A stretch of DNA of 64,000 nucleotides, from assembly GCA_021209875.1 (NCBI GenBank), contig JAGYVD010000006.1, positions 1,488,001 through 1,552,000 of the forward strand, read 5' to 3'. Both the position numbers and the translations under genes were made by a program. This document shows positions 1 to 10,699 of the stretch, piece after piece (the stretch's first letter is position 1; the number at the start of each line of letters is the position of its first letter). This DNA comes from Rosellinia necatrix (taxonomy: Eukaryota; Ascomycota; Sordariomycetes; Xylariales; Xylariaceae). The notes under the pieces are model-generated. The model was given only the letters and a program-made list of their open reading frames with translations, did no database searches and had not been told where the DNA came from.

Positions 1-2777
1 TGTAAAATTTCTTGTTAGAAAAGGCAGCTCTTGAATAGAGAGGAATTGTAATGACCGACCTTCTTCACGCGTTTCTCGTTAATGATCGCCCTGTTGTTCT
101 GGAAATCCTTACGGGCGTCGGGTTTTACACCCTCCTTCTTAGTAAAGAACCTGCGTTGGTTCTTCTCACGTTTCGTAATACCTTCGCCAACCCACTAGAA
201 AGAATCCAAAATGTTAGCAATTCGGAGCTCTGCGCAGATATCTAGGCAAGGAGATGTAGACGTAGTAACTTACAGCACCCCAACCAGGTAACGTCGTCTC
301 GATAGTCTTCTCATCGTCTTCGGCAATGGCAGCATCTTTCTCGGCCTGGAATTCCGCCTCAAAAACATCTAAGCCTCCAAAGGCCCTCTCGATAAGTTCC
401 TGTTCCCGGAACTGGATGGGTAAATGTTGGTCTTCGTCATCCGAGGAATACTCGGCTTGTGCCGCGGCACCATTTTTCTGCGGTTTAGTTTTTGCTGGTG
501 CCGGAGCAGGGGGTTGAGCAGACACAGCCACGGAGTTGATGTCAATCTCTAGTAGGTCTGTGCTGGGACCTGTATTTTTGCCTCTTCGCTTTTTTGAAGA
601 CGCCATTGGCTGACTCCACGCGCCGGCCGTCTCGCTCATATCATGCTCCTGAGAAGTTGAAGCTGAAAGGATCTTAGAACGGCTCGTCAATACTTCTTGG
701 GCGTTGCTTGCATCCTCCTGAACTTGAGCTTGCTTCTCAGCCGTTTCCTTTTTGCTTGGCTTGGTGGCCTTGAGCGCATGTTTGGCACTAGTTGGTTGGC
801 CGAACATCCGCCTGCCAATTTCTTCGGGTACGTGATCAGATTCGCTCTGATCCTCAGCATCTGAAGCGAGTTCCCGTCTCATATCGGCTATCAGCTGATC
901 GTTCTCTTGCTTTCGTCTCGCCTCGGCCTTCCTCATGAATTCCATTTTCATGAGTTTTGACTCCGGTTCAGAATCTTCCGCGGCATCGAGTGTTTTCAAT
1001 TGCCGTAAAAGTTGTACCCTTTCATCAACGTCGGAGCCGACTGAGTCATCCGAGCCATCGGATTCATCATCTGAACCCTTGTTCGTATTTTTCCCTTCGA
1101 TTCGACGTCGGAGCTCTTCATCTCGTCTTGCCATCTCGGTGACTCCTACACGGACGTCCTCATCCCAAGCAGCCCGTCCATTTTTATTAGCTTGTTTAGC
1201 CCATTTGCTCTCCCGATGTCGTGCTCCCATTCTTTCCGTCGCACGCTGGCGATCCAACCTTTCTCGCTCGTCCTCGCTATCAACTTCGCCCGACGCAATC
1301 ATAATCTCCCGCTCTTTGAGTTCATCTCTTTCCCTCTGCCTTCTATGCACACGGTGGTAAGCCTTGGATTTAATTTTCTTGATACGTTTCGCTCTAGCTT
1401 CTTCCCTAGAGCGAAGCTCTCTCTCTTGCCGCTTTTGTTGGAGCATAGCCTTCCTTGAAATAGTCTGGCCATCTTCATCGATGAAGACGGCCTTTTCCTT
1501 TGGCTTGGCGCTCAAACTTAGACCACTTTCCTCCATAATAGCCATGATAGTAGATTCAAGTTCTGTCCCAGCCGTCTTCTGGGCCAATGGTGCAAGCTCG
1601 CTGTTATCGTGGCGAGCTAACCCTACCTCATGCTGAGGCAGAGGGAAAACGAGGCTAGTATCCGCCCTACGCATAGCTTTGACCGTTTCCAGCCAGCGAC
1701 CGAGGGACTCATTGGTCTTCTCGGCTGCCGCTGAACGATCAATTTTCGCTTGTGCCCGTCGCGCCAGAGGAATGTCAAGCTTTTGTTTCTTAGTAGCCCG
1801 CTCGTCTTTGGTCATAAGTTTGAGAGACTTCTTGAGCTCGGAGTCCTTCACGCCTAACAGACCCAATTCTTTGAGACCTAGTTTCGGTTTCGAAGTTGTT
1901 GTTTGTGCTTCATCCTCGTCCTCATCTTTAGCCCCTGCAAATTGTGATACCCAGGCGTTGATATTTGCATCCTCAGCGTGATCCTCAATATCGGATTCGA
2001 CATCAGACGATTCATTGCCGGAATCTTCGGAGTCGGAATCGGAGTCGTCGTCGTCGTCTTCATCGTCTTCTTCTTCGTCTTGAGAACCGGCTGGTTGTTC
2101 ATCATCTTCCGACATTGACATGTCTAGAGCAGCAGCAAGGTCTATAGCATCGGAGCCGAGCGAGGCGCCGTCAGCGTCACCGATGTCTTCATCTTCATCA
2201 TCATCATCATCATTGCCGTCGTCGTCGTCGTCGTCAGCGTCGTCCTGATTCCACGATTAGCTACACCCATAACTGTCTTTCCTGGGCCCGTCTCCGCTTC
2301 GCTTACCTCCTTAGCGCGCTTTCTCCCATTCTCCTTCTTCTTGTTCTTTGGTAAACTGATATTCTCCTCGTCGCTCTCGCCGAAAGCCTCGTCACTATTC
2401 ACATTGGAGTCATCGTCCGAGTCTACTTTGCCCATGCGCCATGAGTTGCCCGAACTGTCACTGCCGTATTCGACGTCGTCATCTCCGTCTCGCCCAGTGC
2501 CACGGCGCACCTTCCGAGGGGGCGCCTCGTCTTCGTCGTCATCTTCGTCGTCCTGATTACCCCGGGCGTGCTTTCGGCGCGGCGCATCGTCGTCAAAGTC
2601 CACATCGAGCTGGCGGTTCCGAGGTGTGCGCTTGTCCTGCTGGCCGATCTCAGCCTGGGCGGCAGCATAGGCGTCAAGGGCCTTGCTATTCGCCTTCGCC
2701 TTCGACCATCTTTTCCCCCCCCTGTCGCCGCTTTTGGCCGAAATGAGCGGCCGGCCGTGGGCTTGACGGCCGGGCAT
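1..2777 (-). CDS. UTP14: U3 snoRNP / SSU processome protein Utp14 (3' end off the window)
   Basis: Utp14 is a nucleolar SSU-processome factor that binds and activates the RNA helicase Dhr1 during 18S rRNA maturation. Exons, all joined in phase 0: 2307-2777, 274-2244, 60-194, then an intron running off the left edge. Intron 1 (2245-2306, 62 nt) has donor GTAAGC and branch GCTAATC. Intron 2 (195-273) has donor GTAAGT and acceptor CTAG. The last intron starts at 59 with a weaker GTCGGT donor and has a CTAAC branch near 16-20; its acceptor would fall just beyond base 1. The start MPGRQAHGRPL is typical of fungal Utp14. The KIKSKAYHR signature lies near residue 446, and a conserved GWG-A/WVGEG junction is formed across intron 2. 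Acidic D/E runs fill residues 160-230. About 859 residues are visible; the C-terminal block is missing. It is divergent from the mL41 gene, 642 bp away. Identity is secure; only the last donor is uncertain. Confidence 0.93.
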
Positions 2778-3419
2778 CGTAAGCTATGGCTGGCCGTTCA
2801 GTGGTGCGTCGGTGCAAGAAGCGAGGGATATTAGAATGGTAAGTGTAGCAGCCCGTCGCAACTCCAGATAGGTACTTGAGTGTACGTTCGTTGATAGGTA
2901 GGTGCCTGTCTGCCTCGAATTTCTTATCCTGATAAATCGATAACCTGGAACCAGAACTTTTTCTTATCGCGATAGTGGGGGGGGAAGCTTTTATCAGCAC
3001 ATCTACTAGGTAGGTAGGTAGGTGGGTAAGTACATTGGTACCTATTTACCTGTCGTTCGTCCAGCTATTAAAAAAAGAGGGTCCAATCATACATAAAGGT
3101 TTCCTGTCGACATTTGGGATTTTCCAGAATCGCGATTTCGTTGCTGGGTTGTTGGGAATAGCGTCATCCCGACCGCAACAAAGACGGCAGAACATTTACC
3201 ACGCATTCGAGCCACCCGAGCCCTCAATTCACCCCCCAGATATCCTGGGAAGACGCTGCATCGCCAGCCTCCCCTCTACGATACTGTCTGTCACGAAGCC
3301 CACACGGAAAAGCAAGGAAGAAGCAAGAAGCAAGGAAAGCTATAGAAGGCCAAACATAGGAGGGCGGGCCGAGAAGTCGAAAAGGAGAAGAAGAACGAAA
3401 TAAATTAAATTAAATTAAA
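2778..3419. promoter_or_regulatory. Divergent promoter region UTP14 / MRPL27
   Basis: 642 bp between two divergent start codons. It holds a TAGG run at about 3006-3025 and an AT-rich leader with TTAAA pentamers at 3400-3420 directly in front of the mL41 ATG. No additional coding sequence is seen. Confidence 0.6.
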
Positions 3420-4035
3420 ATGCAGCCGACACCTGCGCTCCTGAAGCGCTTCCGCAAGCTGCCGCTGACCACCAAGGATATCAAGAAGGGCTTCTACAAG
3501 GGCACACGTTCTGGATCCATGGGCCAGCACACCAAGTATGGTGGCTACGTTATTGATTGGAACAAGGTGCGGACATACGTCGTGCCCGCCGGCTTGGATA
3601 CCTTCAAGGTGTGTTCTTCCCCGTTTCTCCCCGTCCCTTTTCTGTCTATAGTCCCCCGTAGCCAGCAAAACATGCAGGGGGGCTGGGCGGAACCGACGAC
3701 CAGAGCCTGTGAGGTCAAATTGGCCAACTATCCTGATCCTGACTCCGGCGAGAGCGATGCTGGCGGGCGCGATCTAGGATAAATAAGTGATGAGAGGACG
3801 AGCCGTGCTACGAAGACAAACGTGGATAACCACGGCAAAGCCCACCTCGCTCGATTAGATTCTTCATTATCATGGGCACACGGATGCTAATCACGCTCCT
3901 TCTGAAACGCAGTTAACTCCTTTCGTCACCAAGAAAATCACAGCCACCAAAGGCCGCTACGAAGGCTATCCCAAGGGCCCAAGAAGTCCCGACCTGTACC
4001 TGGACCGCTGGAAGGCGGAGAACGGGCTGGATTAA
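3420..4035 (+). CDS. MRPL27: Mitochondrial large ribosomal subunit protein mL41 (yeast MRPL27 type)
   Basis: A structural protein of the mitochondrial 54S ribosomal subunit. Two exons (3420-3608 and 3913-4035) give 103 aa, the usual size for fungal mL41. Exon 1 encodes the conserved N-terminus [20 protein letters not shown] and the motif GSMGxHTKYGGY. Exon 2 begins LTPFVTKKI and ends in the family-typical tail RWKAENGLD. The donor is GTGTGT at 3609. The branch GCTAATC lies about 22 nt before the acceptor at 3911-3912. The intron joins the frames in phase 0 and, at 304 nt, is much longer than the other introns here. The gene is divergent from UTP14 and convergent with the hydrolase gene. The short basic N-terminus would serve for mitochondrial import. 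I see nothing damaged. Confidence 0.95.
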
Positions 4036-4469
4036 AAAAAGGGCAGTTGAATCCAAGTAACCAAAAAACTCTCTACCCACACCCTATCAATTATGCGGAG
4101 ACAAGATGTCCTGCAACATAGGGATAAATAGATCCATCGCGTGTTGGGTAGTACCAAGTATTGAGAGGTTGGAGATCCGAAATGTTTCAGAACAGAATTG
4201 GAACTGAGGACATGAGAAGTTGCGAGCGGCACTAGGGTCCGTAGAGGCCTACAAATGTACTACACAGGCATACACGCAAACAATGTATCAATATCATAAA
4301 GCTGAGTAAAACTCCCGAGACATTAGGACTGCGTTCTATTTAGATATTATACAACTACGAATGAGGGTATGCAAAATAAAGGCTATTCCAAAGGTTCGCT
4401 GGGTATAATGTTTCTGGTTCTTCTCCATTCTCATGTCAATTAAGATCCAATATACCGAAGATGCAAACC
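4036..4469. other. Intergenic, convergent 3' flanks
   Basis: 434 bp between the stop codons of mL41 and the hydrolase, AT-richer than the exons. It presumably carries both 3' UTRs and polyadenylation signals. No gene is seen. Confidence 0.5.
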
Positions 4470-7151
4470 TCACTGGATCCTGGGTAGATTTTCCTGGGCA
4501 GTCACAAAAGTCTCCAAGGGTGGACGTTGTGCGTTTCCAGTAATACTCCCATCCGAGAAAACGATTGCATCCTCTCCATCTTGCTTAATATTGCCGCTGT
4601 CATCCTCGAGGGGTGTTGCCAGAGGGCTAACTGCTCCCGGTGTTTCCGGCCCATCGGCTTCCACCCCTGAGGAAGATAGCCGAGAGACTTCAGCAGTTGT
4701 GCCCGGATCAGGCTCTGCTGCCACCACAGACCTGTAAGTAGATATATCATCCCTTTCCGGGCCCAGTGATGTCGGGCTGGCAACTCGCGAGGGCTGGTCC
4801 ATCGTCGAGGTCAAGGTGATCATGCTTGCCGTATCGGCTTCTTTGCCTAAGCTGAACGGCACAGCGATACCACCAACAATCGGTCGCCTCCCCGCGACCC
4901 CAGTTGATGGTGGCACGTAATAGGGAGTCAGCGAGTCACTATTGAGCGACGGTGCTTGTTGGTCAGCATCCTGGTGCGCTCTCCCTTCCCTCTTGGCCAT
5001 CAAGGTCGCGATGAGGGTGTTCGTATTAACATCCTCCTCTGTCTGGTTCTCGTCCCTAACAATTTTTGTTTTAGAGTGACTCCGGCTGGTCAACGGTCTT
5101 TGGTTCGCGACATTTTGCCCCTGCCTCTCGAGATCCGACGGGGAGCGTGCGCCGTAACCTTCTTGTTTTGTGGCGAGTTTGACTTCCGGCGTTTTTTCGG
5201 CCGCCTCTTCTCTCTGAACCGTTGCCTCGTCATGTTTCGAGCCCCAAAGCGACCACAGTGCAAGACCCACACTCTTTCTCCTCGTCTTTACTGCAAGTTC
5301 GCCAGCAGCCCTACGTCTTGCAGCCAGAGAACTCGGGGGTGGTATCTCGCCGTCAAAACCCTGATACCCTGCCATCATTTCCTTGAGGCGCCTCTTGTGT
5401 ACTTTAGCCCGAACAGTGCCAAATCGATTATCCCATTGGCGACGTGTCGCAAGCCACTTCCTCACAGGACCTTCCTTGATGGTGCCAATATCATTAGGGT
5501 CAATTGTGCACGCAGGGAGTTCGCTAGCTTGTTCTAGCGGCCTGATAGCACCGTGGCGGTCTACTCTCTGTCGGATCATATGATTTTTAAACGGCGGCAA
5601 AGGGTCACCCGCTTTGCCAACGTATGGTGACTCAGTCGCCAACACTCCGGCTTCTTGCCCACCTGGTTCTACCGGCCCATCAGAGTCGGTGCCTGAACTA
5701 GAAATAACGGAAATCTCGTCATCATCCATTATTTCAATGTCAATTTTTTGGGCTCTCGCTAGGGTCCACGCCCCAAACTGTGCGATGGAGCGATACATAT
5801 ACTTCGCCGGTCGGGTAAAGCTCAGCGTAGGAGCAACATGACACAAATCATCCCATATCTGAAGCTGGACATCGGTGGGCTTGAAGCGTGATATCTGCTC
5901 TCGCGCAGTTTCATTCATGTGAATATCTCCAGGGGGGTATTTCTGCGGATTAGCACACTTATGGGCCAGGTATATCTGCTCGTCCCGAAGAATCTCGCCA
6001 CCACCAGTAATGATGAGCAATGGGGGTAAGCCACCGAGTGAGGGCTGCATTATAGGGCTAACCAGTGGGTGCGACAACAGCTCATTCGTTGTGTACATCT
6101 ATAAATGCTCTTCTTAGCTTCTTGATGATTAGTCGAATCATTTGAAGTATCTCACCTGAATCTGGTCTTTGAGTAAAACTCTTTCCCCATCTATGTCTAT
6201 TCCGAGATATGTAGTTTCCGCCCGGCTTTCGAGGGGCGATCCAAGGCCTATTCCCTTGGACTCAGCAGGTTGGGCCGATTTTTCAGAATGGTTCTTTCTG
6301 GTCTTGGTATTCGTCGATATTTGTTCTTTTAATACGGCATACTCATCGGCATTTAGCGGCGGCCAAGCTTGCGACGGCTTATGGTGAAATCCATTTGAAG
6401 GAATATAATCTAACGGGCAGTCTCCTGCAAGGCTTGGGAAACTGTGGGTTAAATCAACCCAAGGTGATATCAAGATAGCACCGGCTGGAAGCGGTAGGCC
6501 TCGATCTCTTAGAGTGACTAGGGTACTCAAAACCATGCCACCGCCAGCTGAGTCTCCGGCCAAAATGATTGTGGATGGGTCTTGGGTCTTGAGCAGGTCC
6601 AGGTATGCAGCTAGACAATCCAGTAGGCCACACGGGAATGGAAACTGAGGGGCCAGTCGATACTTAGGCGCAAACACCCTGGCCTTGAGCTTCCGAGCAT
6701 GTCTCTGTATCTGGTATCTATGCTCATCCACGCTTCCGAAGTAATACCCGCCCCCGTGGATGTACAATATGACCCGTTTACATGGGTCGCCTGACTTTAT
6801 GCGTTCGTTATAGTCAGATCGCATCTCGACCCATTCGGCCTTTAGCGGGCTGTCCGGTCGCCTCCATTGCCACCAATTCCTCCCGCCGACCTTTTCAATC
6901 CCCTCGGGGCCTAGCTGCTCCTGTAGAATACTGGCCGACTCCAGGAGCGTCTCCTCTGGGATCTCAGCCTCCTTCACCTTCACCCATTGTGGATGGGGGA
7001 CCCATTGCGAGGTGAAAGCCTGCAGCTCCTCAACGGTGTGTTGAGATGCGAAGGCAAGGAATGATTTGATCAGATGCAGGCCCTCGTCGTATGACAGATG
7101 TGCCGTTGGCCTTTCACGTAAGGGTTTACGATTGAGGTACTGCCGGGTCAT
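4470..7151 (-). CDS. HSL-family alpha/beta hydrolase (lipase/esterase, abhydrolase_3) with long C-terminal tail
   Basis: Two exons, 6156-7151 and 4470-6098, joined in phase 0 over a 57-nt intron (donor GTGAGA, branch ACTAAT, acceptor ATAG), give 874 aa. The hydrolase fold covers roughly residues 110-450. The oxyanion motif HGGG is at 132-135 and the nucleophile elbow GDSAG at 199-203 (Ser201). The candidate acid is Asp371 in the block TGGGEILRDE, and the candidate base is His419 in WDDLCHV. The HGGG/GDSAG pairing defines the hormone-sensitive-lipase family, which hydrolyses short- to medium-chain or lipid esters; the substrate is unknown. From about residue 450 on, the protein is hydrophilic, Ser/Pro/Asp-rich and probably disordered. 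The ATG at 7151 is the first usable one, but many fungal relatives carry an N-terminal membrane segment, so an upstream exon may be missing. Confidence 0.88.
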
Positions 7152-8142
7152 GAAGAGCTACATTAGCACCATCTCCATCAATAGCTTACGCCATGATAAT
7201 TCGCCAGTCCATTGCACCGTCATGCAAGAAATACATACATGTGATACGAAGGTAGAAAGGACCGTGGGCGTTATCGCCATCGAAACAGTGGCGGTATTCA
7301 TGATTGCGGACTCGCACCCAAGAAGTGTAAGGGGGAATTAGTGAAAGCAAAACAAACACGCGCTTCGGACACACAGATCTTGCGGGGGATTTAAGTTTCG
7401 TTCGGATGAAACCAGGCAGGCCAGAGCAACCGCCTCCCAACACATTCCAAGTGCGGTCGGCCCTTATCAAGTAATAGCTGTCGTAGGTACCTAATAATTA
7501 AGGGCAACGATCTTACTGGGAGATTAAGGGGTGATGTCATTACCAACTGGCTGTGAGACAAATTAGGCTTAGCACCATCACGCCGGCCACCTTAGGGTAG
7601 TTAGTGTATGCGCTACTCGGCGCGCTAGAAACCCGTCTCTGTTATCCATGCGAGTCACGATGAGCGATAACTAATGGATGAATTATAGTGTAAACACCAT
7701 GTGAAATCCAGCAGATGCGGTTACGGAGCGTAATTCTCGTTAAGTGCAGCACCATCAAAATGAAATACGGTATTTCTTTAACGCTACATCATTCCGTTTC
7801 CGAAGAGCTGCTTTGGGCATTGAATCCGGTATCAGTTTAACAGGCTAAGCTACCTACCTAGGTACCTACGCTCACCCCAGACGCAGCTGACTCAATTAGG
7901 AAAGTATGGTCTGGAGCCAACCTTGGAATGCAGGCAATCGAATTAAGCGGTAGAAGTTGGCAGAATCACAAGTCAAGGTGTTCCGAAAAATGCCCCTCCA
8001 TCACTTACACTAGAATAGTGGGCCACGCATACAGCGCAAGAGGTGGTATAGAAAAAGTGATCCCGTTGTGACCACACCTAACGATTATACGATAAAGCAC
8101 ATCAACTCTCACAAAATAAGAGAGTAGCGCCCAACTATAAAC
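7152..8142. promoter_or_regulatory. Divergent region between hydrolase and TSR2
   Basis: 991 bp between divergent start codons. It holds one TACCTACCTAGGTACC-like cluster at about 7852-7868. No further gene or RNA is recognised. Confidence 0.45.
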
Positions 8143-8975
8143 ATGGCGTCGTCATCTACAGCGGAGCCTTCGTTCGGTATGTCAAAGAGCGACTTACCCC
8201 TCCTCACGACGTAGCTTTATTTGTTCGTCGCAAGATTAAAAAAAAAAAAAAAAAGCAAACCCCCCACCTTCGCATCGCAATAGAACAGCCCTAACTAACG
8301 CCCAATCCCCCCGAACCCCAGAAACCCGACAGCAACAATTCGAGCAAGGCGTCGCGATATCCCTCCACCTATGGCAGTCCCTCACGATCGCGGTGCAGAA
8401 CAACTGGGGCGGCGACGACTCCGCCGACAAGCGGGACTGGCTGGCGGGGGTGGTCGTCGACATGTTCCCGAGCTTCGTCGACCTCGCCGCCACCACCGCC
8501 GCCATCACGAGCTCCTCCCCGGCCGGCGGCCCCCTCGCAGAAGAACAGTAACGGCGCGCAGTCTCAGTTCAAGAAGATCCCCGAGGAGCCGATCGCGGAG
8601 GAGATAGAGGAGACGCTCCTGCAGGTCATGTTCGACGAGTTCGAGGCCGACATCGACGACCAGTCCGAGGCCGAGGTCGCCGACCGCATCATGAAATGCC
8701 GCGCCCAATGCGCCGTCGGGGATTTCGAGCTTGTCGAGATGCTGAGGGCCCGCTGGCTCGACACCAAGGGCAGGAAGGTCATCGCCCAGGTCGCCGCGGA
8801 TCCGGACCAGGACACGGATTGGGACAGCGGTAGCGATGACGACGAGGGCGCGAACGGCGATGGTGACCTTGAGATGGAAGACGCCCCCCAATTAGTGCCT
8901 GTCGCGCCGAAGGAAAGGCCCCAGCCCGAGATCGATGAAGATGGATTCGAAAAAGTCTCCAGGCGGAAGAGGTGA
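8143..8975 (+). CDS. TSR2: Pre-rRNA-processing protein Tsr2 (apparent +1 frameshift in a C tract)
   Basis: Tsr2 is the chaperone ('escortin') that takes eS26 from its importin and delivers it to pre-40S particles; it is needed for growth in yeast. Exon 1 is 8143-8176. The intron is 8177-8321 (GTATGT donor, CTAACTAAC branch) and contains a 17-A run. Exon 2 starts at 8322. The family motif LTIAVQNNWGG and the segment VDMFPSFVDLAA are in one frame, which hits TAA at 8549-8551. The second conserved half (IAEEIEETLLQV, the region around residue 155, then an acidic tail) continues in the next frame to TGA at 8975. The frames join exactly if the C5 run at 8530-8534 had four Cs, giving 228 aa. Because both halves are well conserved and the gene is essential in yeast, I favour a sequencing or assembly indel. 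It is convergent with the BSD gene. Confidence 0.85.
8236..8253. repeat. Poly-A tract in TSR2 intron
   Basis: Homopolymer of about 17 A inside intron 1 of TSR2; low complexity only. Confidence 0.8.
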
Positions 8976-9227
8976 CGGCAAACAGACGGCACCGAAACAA
9001 TCCACGATTTATCGTGAGTCACCGGAAATGGGCACAATATGGGATTCATCACAAAAAACTATCCGATAGTAGAGGTTTCCAGCAACGGGAATATACAGGG
9101 TCGCAAAAAAAGAGGGAGCAAACTTATAACAGGTCCCACCAATCCAAAATCGAGAACACCAAAAGACGCCAACGACAACTCCGCAAAGCCAAATGTGGTC
9201 ACGATCGGTACAGGGGCGGGACCGCGC

Positions 9228-10699
9228 TTACTCCCATTCCTCATCGTCACTATCCTCCTCTTCGCTGTCGTCCTCATCGCTATCCTCCGCCTCCTTCCGA
9301 GGATCATTCGGACTGTTAGGTGCTTGGCTAGGGTTGCCGGAAGCAGCGCCAACTACATCATAGCTAGTGTCGCTATCGGCCTGCGACTTCTCGTCATTTG
9401 ACTTGCGAGGCTCGGAAGGCTTAAGATGCGTCGGCTTGGTAGCGGGTGGGTGGATCGTGGTTGATGATTCGGTGGATGCGGGCCTCTGGATTTTGTCTAC
9501 GGGTTTGTTCGTGGTCGTCTTATCATCATCTTCCTCCTCCGAGTCATCTTCGGATTCCTCCTCGGATTCTTCCTCAGACTCTTCCTCAGACTCCTCATCG
9601 CCCCATCCAATCTCTTCTTCCGCAGAGGCGGCTAGATCACACGATATGTTAGCGCAAGTAGAGTAGATAGCCAAAGAAAATATAAACCAACCCTTGAGTA
9701 AATCCCTGCGACGGGCTTCAGCCGTCTCTATGCTGTGTCTTAAGAAATAGTAGCGCTTCCAAAAGTCGGCATAAGGCACCCGGTCCGGAACAAGCTTCTC
9801 CATATTGGCACGCAGCTCAGGGTATTTGGCCAGATCGGCACTAATGCTATCCGTCTTCGCGTCGGCATCGAAGTCCTTAGCCCATGTGGCGTACTCGTCG
9901 GTAGCAGGGTCTTCCGTGAAGCTCTTCTCGGTGGTGTGCAAAACATGCAGCTGTGCGTCGTACCGCGAGCTGTGGATCACACGCTTTCCCGAATCATCCT
10001 TGCTCTCGAAGCGGCTCCCGCCCCCTTCCGCCTCCGAGGCCGCGGGCTTCACGATGATGGCATCCCGGAAGAAATCGCGAATGTTGGTACCGAACTTCAA
10101 GAGCGCCTCATCCGCCGCATCCTCGGCCCGCTGAATGTCCTTCAGCCGGTTGGCGGCCTCGATCCGCAGGCGGGACATGACCGTCTCGGCATCCTTAGCG
10201 GAGGCATCGTCAGAGGATGTCCCGGGGGCCCTCGAGGTCGTCGGCGTCGTCTCGGCGTCATTGTCCTTATCGCCGCCCTGCTCGGCTTCTTGCGTCGTGG
10301 CGGGCGGCGGCGGTGCGGTCGTCAACGACAGGGCGCGGGCTCGGAGGGTGGCGAAGCCCCTCGAGGCGTCGGCGCCGAGGGACGTCACCTCCTGGCTTGC
10401 CTCACGGTATACGGACTCGCCCTAACGCAGTGAAAGAAAGGTATTAGACCGGTTCTCTCGTCTCATTCACGCATATGTCGCTACGGCCTTTCCGGGTTGC
10501 GTACTTGCTTGACTACCTTCTCCACGGTACCACCTAGCCAGCTTCCCCAGCTGCTGCTCGAGAAAGCTCGGTACGCCTCCTGAAGATCCTCGTTGAGAGT
10601 CGACTCGGGTCTCCGGTTGGCGGGCTGGCCGTTGCTGCTCGAGCCGCCGTCGTCTTTCGGCAGAGACTGCTCGACGATGTGGTCGTACGCGAGATCCAT
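9228..10699 (-). CDS. BSD-domain protein (Dos2-like)
   Basis: Exons 10505-10699, 9692-10421 and 9228-9631 give 442 aa. Intron 1 (83 nt) has a GTACGC donor and CTAAT branch. Intron 2 (60 nt, 9632-9691) has donor GTTGGT, branch GCTAAC and acceptor CTAG. The start MDLAYDHI and the segment SSSSWGSWLGGTVEKVVKQ followed by GESVYREA are the usual N-terminus of fungal BSD proteins. The BSD domain lies about residues 215-300, with the family hallmark of an FW pair in DFWKRYYFLRH. The C-terminus is a long Glu/Ser/Asp-rich tail. BSD domains occur in TFIIH p62, synapse-associated proteins and yeast Dos2; no molecular role is established for this group. Intron 2 is a multiple of three and free of stops, so the reading frame runs straight through it. 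The Dos2 assignment is by domain layout only. Confidence 0.87.

Noticed and set aside
935..1981. Ser-rich plus-strand frames opposite UTP14
   Set aside because: Antisense shadows of the Asp/Glu/Lys-rich UTP14 coding strand.
7140..7189. Possible 50-nt intron just upstream of the hydrolase ATG (GTAAGC donor, GCTAAT branch, CAG)
   Set aside because: Its acceptor would leave the upstream sequence in a frame with a stop and no ATG, so the ATG at 7151 was kept.
8548..8626. Intron in TSR2 to explain the frame change
   Set aside because: It would remove the conserved IAEEIEETLLQV segment, whereas a one-base change in the C run restores everything.
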